Shown here: positions 31,143 through 35,775 of the stretch, in pieces
How positions within the stretch are numbered: the stretch's first letter is position 1
How the letters are laid out: every line of letters starts with the position of its first letter
Source of the DNA: Chromera velia
Taxonomy: Eukaryota > Sar > Chromeraceae
Length of the DNA: 35,775 nucleotides
NCBI GenBank assembly: GCA_018398765.1
Contig: JAHBMJ010000427.1
Location: 2,501-38,275 of the forward strand
Direction: 5' to 3'
Program-made: the position numbers and the translations under genes
The notes under the pieces: model-generated
Told to the model about the DNA's origin: nothing
The model's input: only the letters and a program-made list of their open reading frames with translations
Database searches by the model: none

Positions 31143-34100
31143 TTATTCGACAACAATTTCAGATGCTTGCTCATTTCTGTTTGTAATGCGTGAACTTGTC
31201 ACTGGCAGTGAATCAACAACCTTCCTGTTCTCCTTCCTTCGAGAGAGGTCTGTGCCCGTGCTTCCAGAAAAGAGTCTCTGCGGCACTCTCCAGGAGTCAA
31301 TCCACGCCCCCCTTCTCCTATTCACCGGCTTTCCGCATTCCCACAAATCCTTCCCTCCAAACGCCTCCCTGCTCACTAACGCGAACCAATCTCCGGAAGC
31401 CGAAGATGAAGACCCGCAACCCGACTTCCAACCAAGGACCCCCCTCGGACGTGTTCCCATCGAAAACGCCCCATGAAGAACGGACGCGTCGCAAGGACTC
31501 ACGGTTCCCCCACTGCCCAGGAGATTCCTCCAGGCGGCACTCTGCGCATACGCATAGTTGAGTACCTGCATGCACCAAATGATGAGAACAGAGAGAGTTC
31601 CTTCATTCATTCTGCGAGAAGAAAAACTAAGGCCCACCCATATGCCGTGCAGACAGAATCTTGTATACACTGGCGGCTCGTGGAGGGAGTGTCTGCAGCC
31701 GTTTGTTTTCTTTGTGTTTTCCATCCCTTGTGCCCTTGCTCAGTCCAATTGTACCGCTTTCCCTCGAGCTAACAGTTCTCTTTCCCATGCAGTCAAACGG
31801 GGCGAGTCATCGTCAGAATTCTTCTGACAGATGGCTTGGTCGCACATGCAACGCGGACAAGAATTCGTTCACATACATATGGCCTATTTCGGCTTTTCTT
31901 GTCTTCTCAAGCCTGTCTGCCGAGTGGCTGCGTGGATGTCTAAACTAATGGAAATATTCAGCAAAGAGTCCTCTCACACCTTCCCTCTAGTTTTCTTCGT
32001 CCTTCCTCACATACTGCAATTTTCCTTCCATTCAACCCGAGCGGCACTTCTCTCCTCTCCTTCATTCTCCTTCATTCACTTCATTGCACTCACCTCAGGA
32101 GAAGACACGGGCTCCTGTTCGCATACTCCCGGCTTTGCCTGCTTGTTCCGAGGTTCGGAGTTCGGACAGAACCCATCCGACCAGACGAGCAGGGAGACAG
32201 AGTCACCCAAACCACTCGACACACTCGCCACATGCACGGAAGACCCTACATGGATCTTTCTCAAGAAAAGTCCGTGTGGGTCTGCAAGACGATCCCTGTC
32301 TGTCCCCGTGCATTCCTGGTTCAGAACAAGACTGAACGTCTCTTCAAAGGCGTCTTCAGGAGGCACAGATGTTGCCCTCTTTTGCCCACTTTGACTTTTG
32401 CATACAGCCAGAGAGATTGCAAAAATGTCCGAAGAGTCGCCCTCAAACGCAAGCAGCCCCTCCAGTACTGTAGGGGAACTACTGTTGCCAGACGGACCTG
32501 TGAGGGGGGACGAGTCTGGCCCTTCTACTTGTGCAAGACTCGCACTCGCACTCCCGCTCTTGACCCTCACAGACCCTGTGGAGGGCACTGCGCACACAGC
32601 CGGAGCGAGCAGCGTTCCTTTGCCTGACATGGGAAGTAGGTAGAGGGATAACTGCAGAGAGCAGTCAGGGGTGCGATCGAGGACAAGCACACATGTCGAC
32701 AGGTGAGCGCCTTGGGGACATGGTACAGGGACCGTAGCTTCGGTGTGGAAAGAGGAGGGTTGCGCGATTTTTTGATTGGGATTCTTGTGGGATAGATAGG
32801 GAGACAGAGACAGAGACGGAAAGGCCGTGTCACTGTCGGGGTTCTTTTGGGGATCCAAAGTGAAATCCACGACCTCCCACTGGACACACGGTCTGGCGGC
32901 GGTTCCGGGCTCTTCTCCTGTCTCTGTCTGGGTGCATAGAGAGAGACTCAAACGATGGTCCAATAAGGTCATAAAGCGGATGTCGGCCCCGGAAGGCAGA
33001 GTGTGCAGGGGAATATTCGTGACTCCCCCCGTCTGTGTATCCTCCGTCCTCTCCCCAACATCACGGCATGCGTCACCCAGTCGACGAATTCGGAGAAGAG
33101 GACTATTGTTTTCCTGAGGAGACGAAAAAACTTCAAGCAAAATTGTCTGACTCACAGAAGCAGACACAGACTTGGACCCCCCCCCATGACCACCATCACT
33201 CCCCTGAGTCCCCCAGGACTCTGAAGGCGGCGACGAGCTCAGCCTCCCTTCGTGAACATACCCCACTGCAAGCAGCGCACTCCTCCCTCCTGCAAGCTTT
33301 GGCTCTGACATATTTGTCTCCACTCTCTCATCCTCTTCTAGCAACAGATTATTCTCTTCTCCCAGCAACAAATTTTCATTCCAGGGGGAAGCAAAGACCT
33401 CTAGTTGGACAGGGTCGCTGTTGGTGGCAAAGCGGAGCCCTGACGTATGGTTGGTCGCAGTAGCAAGGTACAGGGCAGAGAGGGCGGCTATCTGCGCCTC
33501 GTCTCTGGGCTCCCAAATTTGAATACTCAGAGGTGAGTGTGCGAACTTCCCGAAGCCTGCAAGAGCGCTGACAGGAAACATCTTGACAGGCTCGTTGAGA
33601 ATTGCAAATCGGTCGAAACCCTTCGAAGGATCGTCGGAGGTGAACGCAGCACTAGGGCTTCCTCCGGATATGTATACGGACTTCCACGGGCGCCATCTGT
33701 CTTTTTTGCACCCCACAGGATCACCCCCTCCGTCCAAGACAAAGTCAATCTTCACCCCTGTCTCCTGCACCAACTTTTGTGCACGATCGAAAAATGAGTC
33801 GACCGCCTCGAGCCACTCGGAGGCGGCAGGCGAACCATCGCACCCCCCTCCGGGCACTTGTTTGAAACAGAGGGCGATGTATCGCTGAACGTCCTTCAGT
33901 GCCTCTGAGTGTGTGGCAATCCAATCAAGCAGATGGTCTGTTGTGTTGTACGTCAAGCGATCAAACGAGGGGGTGTCGTGTGTGAGCAGAAAGCAGGCCG
34001 AGGAGACGGCACTTCCCTCCCGCTGTCTGTAGAGATGGCAGGGACTCTCTTGTCCTCCAGGGACAAAAAAGGGATCAATCTTCATGTGCGTCCATCCCTT

Positions 34101-34229
34101 TACCAACAGAGACTCCCACTGACGCAGGTCGTTGAAGGAATGCAGCTGGGCACCGATAGGCCCTTGGGGCCTGGCAGCCCTGCAGATTGCACTGAGAAGT
34201 GCCAACGAAAACAGGAAGTGCCTCATCAT
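31143..34229 (-). CDS. secreted protein with possible PLC/GDPD-like domain, two exons (852 aa)
   Basis: Exon 1 is 34229-32094 (712 codons) and exon 2 is 31565-31143 (140 codons plus TAA). The junction is CCTGAG|GTGAGT ... TGCATGCAG|GTACTC in phase 0 and removes 528 nt; without splicing the frame would stop at 32076. The protein starts MMRHFLFSLALLSAICRA, a clear signal peptide. Several N-glycosylation sequons (NTT, NHT, NMS, NSS) fit a secreted or surface protein. The first ~250 residues (LHSFNDLRQWESLLVKGW ... KIDPFF ... LLTHDTPSFDRLTYNTTDHLL ... IDFVLDG) follow the strand and acidic-residue pattern of PLC-like phosphodiesterase TIM barrels (GDPD or menorin/FAM151 type), but I cannot confirm the catalytic His/Glu set. 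The middle and C-terminal parts are unfamiliar. It is divergent from the glycosyltransferase gene with 475 bp between start codons. Confidence 0.8.
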
Positions 34230-34704
34230 CGCGACCTCGGAAACGGGTCAATTTGAACGCAGAGTGACTGCGTTGGAAGCAAATTCTGACAAGGGATTGG
34301 GGAGAAGATTCTTACCACTGAGCAATCGCTATGTATATATGTGTCTGAGTATGGTGTTGGTCGGAGATGGAGTTGGATTTGGGGGGGGGGTTAAATCTGT
34401 TTTGGAGACGGCTGCATGGAGACGGCTCACGGTCCTGCGAGGGGAATTAAAAAGTTCGGTGTGATGGGCCTGATGGAGACGGCAAATTCCTTCGATGGAT
34501 ACATTTGCACAAAGAAATTTTAGGTTTGGATCTTCCGATCGACTGCGAAGGTTTTCTTTTTGCCGGTAGTGCATGACCCCTGTGTGACTTAATTTTTGGT
34601 TTATTGGCTCACCTCTGACTGATCAACCAAAGGTTCCATCCACGCTTTGAATCCCACATACAGTCAGTTGAAATCCTGATCTGGTTGTTGCCTGATTCCT
34701 TCCC
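34230..34704. promoter_or_regulatory. divergent intergenic region, probable shared promoter
   Basis: 475 bp between two head-to-head start codons. No TATA box or clear motif was found. Short repeats of GGAGACGG (about 34405-34480) are present. Confidence 0.4.
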
Positions 34705-35775
34705 ATGCTGAACAAGAAGATGCGAAACAAAATAGCCAGCGTCATTGGTCTTCGGCTGTCTTTTTTTCTGTTTTGTCTGATTGGTCACAGGGGAGCTGTG
34801 AGAAACCACACAGACCTTCCATTTCTCCAAACATTCGATTCTTCCTCGGAGACGGCAGACTCACGTCCCGTCTCTGTTTACTGGATCAACTTGGACCAGT
34901 CTGTCGAAAGACGGCAGCAGTTTGAGAAGACTAACTTCCCGATTATGGAGAGAATTGGGGGTCTGCGGCCCGTGCGGGTCCCTGGCTGGCCAGGCACAGA
35001 CCCCGAGTTTGCACGTCAACGGAAATCCGGGGGGTCCCAGATCGTCTTGGATTGTTCGTCTCTGGGTGGGGCGGGGGGTGAAAGTCCGGGATCGAATACC
35101 ACCGAAGGCTTTATGCGGGGTGTAGAGAGGGAGGATGGTCTGTTGGATATTTTGCAAGAGAAAGGGGAAGTGGATGTCAGCGCACTGTCGGGCAGAGTGA
35201 GAGAAGGGGGGAACGATACCAAAGCGAATGATGACAACGAAATCCTTCGCAGTTTCTGCGACGGTTACAATCGGCTGGCTGGGCCCTCGGGGGCGCTGCA
35301 CAAAGTGACGGTCGATATGTCTTTGGGCGGTGAGGCTTGTCCGCATGTTACAGATAGTGAGATAGGGTGCTTTGTCTCTCACTTGCTAGCTATGAGACTC
35401 GCGTACCTTCGAGGGGATGAGTGGGCGTTGTTCATGGAAGACGACATCAGTCTAGAACCTCTTGAAGCGATTGTGGACGCGCGGCGGGAAGCGTGTGGAG
35501 ATTTGAGACCGTCTTCTGAGTCTGCGGAAGATGAAGTGTTTGTAGAGGGAAGGGGGGGGGATGGGGGGCAGCGGAGGCAAGTGCACGTGAGTGGTCGGTC
35601 CGTGCTTGAAGAATTGATGGACAGAGCGGAGAAACACGCTCAGAAGATGGCCGAGGGACCCCCTGCAAATTTCTCCGACGTTGCTGACCGTCAGCGCATG
35701 CTGTGGGGTGCCGACTGGGGGACTGTGAAGGACAGTCAGCAGAGGTGGAGGTACACTCAGGCTACCGGGGTGCTT
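34705..35775 (+). CDS. glycosyltransferase family 25-like protein, 5' part (357 aa, runs off the window)
   Basis: The frame is open from ATG 34705 to the last base with no intron needed. MLNKKMRNKIASVIGLRLSFFLFCLIG is a short basic tail followed by a membrane segment, i.e. a type II signal anchor typical of Golgi/ER transferases. VYWINLDQSVERRQQF (from residue 58) matches the family-25 opening motif (INLDxxxERR). SEIGCFVSHLLAMRLAY followed by WALFMEDDI (EDD at residues 245-247) matches the S-H-xA ... EDD block that binds metal and nucleotide sugar. Family 25 includes collagen galactosyltransferases and bacterial LPS galactosyltransferases; the acceptor here is unknown. The two motifs are about 185 residues apart, roughly twice the spacing in bacterial members, because of a Gly/Ser/acidic insert. 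The 3' end is outside the window. Confidence 0.85.
   Translation, partial: MLNKKMRNKIASVIGLRLSFFLFCLIGHRGAVRNHTDLPFLQTFDSSSETADSRPVSVYWINLDQSVERRQQFEKTNFPIMERIGGLRPVRVPGWPGTDPEFARQRKSGGSQIVLDCSSLGGAGGESPGSNTTEGFMRGVEREDGLLDILQEKGEVDVSALSGRVREGGNDTKANDDNEILRSFCDGYNRLAGPSGALHKVTVDMSLGGEACPHVTDSEIGCFVSHLLAMRLAYLRGDEWALFMEDDISLEPLEAIVDARREACGDLRPSSESAEDEVFVEGRGGDGGQRRQVHVSGRSVLEELMDRAEKHAQKMAEGPPANFSDVADRQRMLWGADWGTVKDSQQRWRYTQATGVL

Overview
The window reads as nuclear DNA of a eukaryote. Genes are split by many GT-AG introns (mostly 100-800 nt, full of simple repeats). The rest is transposon remnants, a minisatellite, a chromodomain LTR retrotransposon and one assembly gap. One gene product starts with a signal peptide followed by a transit-like stretch with Phe at the predicted cleavage point, as in algae with a complex red-type plastid. 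A chromerid such as Chromera velia is my best guess. This is inference, not proof.

Layout. 1-6.4 kb has no intact gene. It holds a decayed ISXO2/IS1595-like transposase (minus strand), a 1,014-bp DNA transposon with a perfect 8-bp target duplication and GGTAACC-type subterminal motifs, and a ~70-bp-unit minisatellite. 6.5-7.3 kb (plus) encodes a left-handed beta-helix protein of bacterial UDP-GlcNAc pyrophosphorylase type, whose 5' end is unresolved. It converges on a large minus-strand gene (16633 to 7980). I assembled that gene from 14 phase-compatible exons into a 1,441-aa protein with a coiled-coil N-terminal half and a low-complexity Ser/Pro/Gly C-terminal half. Its start is head-to-head with a plus-strand gene (17495-23396, about 12 exons, roughly 577-585 aa) for a putative plastid-targeted, Rossmann-like protein. 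The shared upstream region contains three TGGCGCCA palindromes one helical turn apart and a 113-nt gap of Ns.

23787-30643 is a complete but dead Ty3/gypsy chromovirus: 344-bp LTRs, 5-bp target duplication CTTAG, gag-protease-RT-RNase H-integrase-chromodomain. It is riddled with nonsense codons and is itself interrupted by a 930-bp element with AGGAACC-type motifs and a near-perfect 8-bp target duplication. The LTRs differ almost only by transitions.

31143-34229 (minus) is a two-exon gene for an 852-aa secreted protein with weak PLC/GDPD-like character. Divergent from it, 34705 to the window end (plus) is the 5' part of a family-25-type glycosyltransferase with a signal anchor. Both act in or through the secretory pathway. 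I see no rRNA, tRNA or CRISPR. All exon models were made by hand from splice motifs, phase and protein character, without transcripts.
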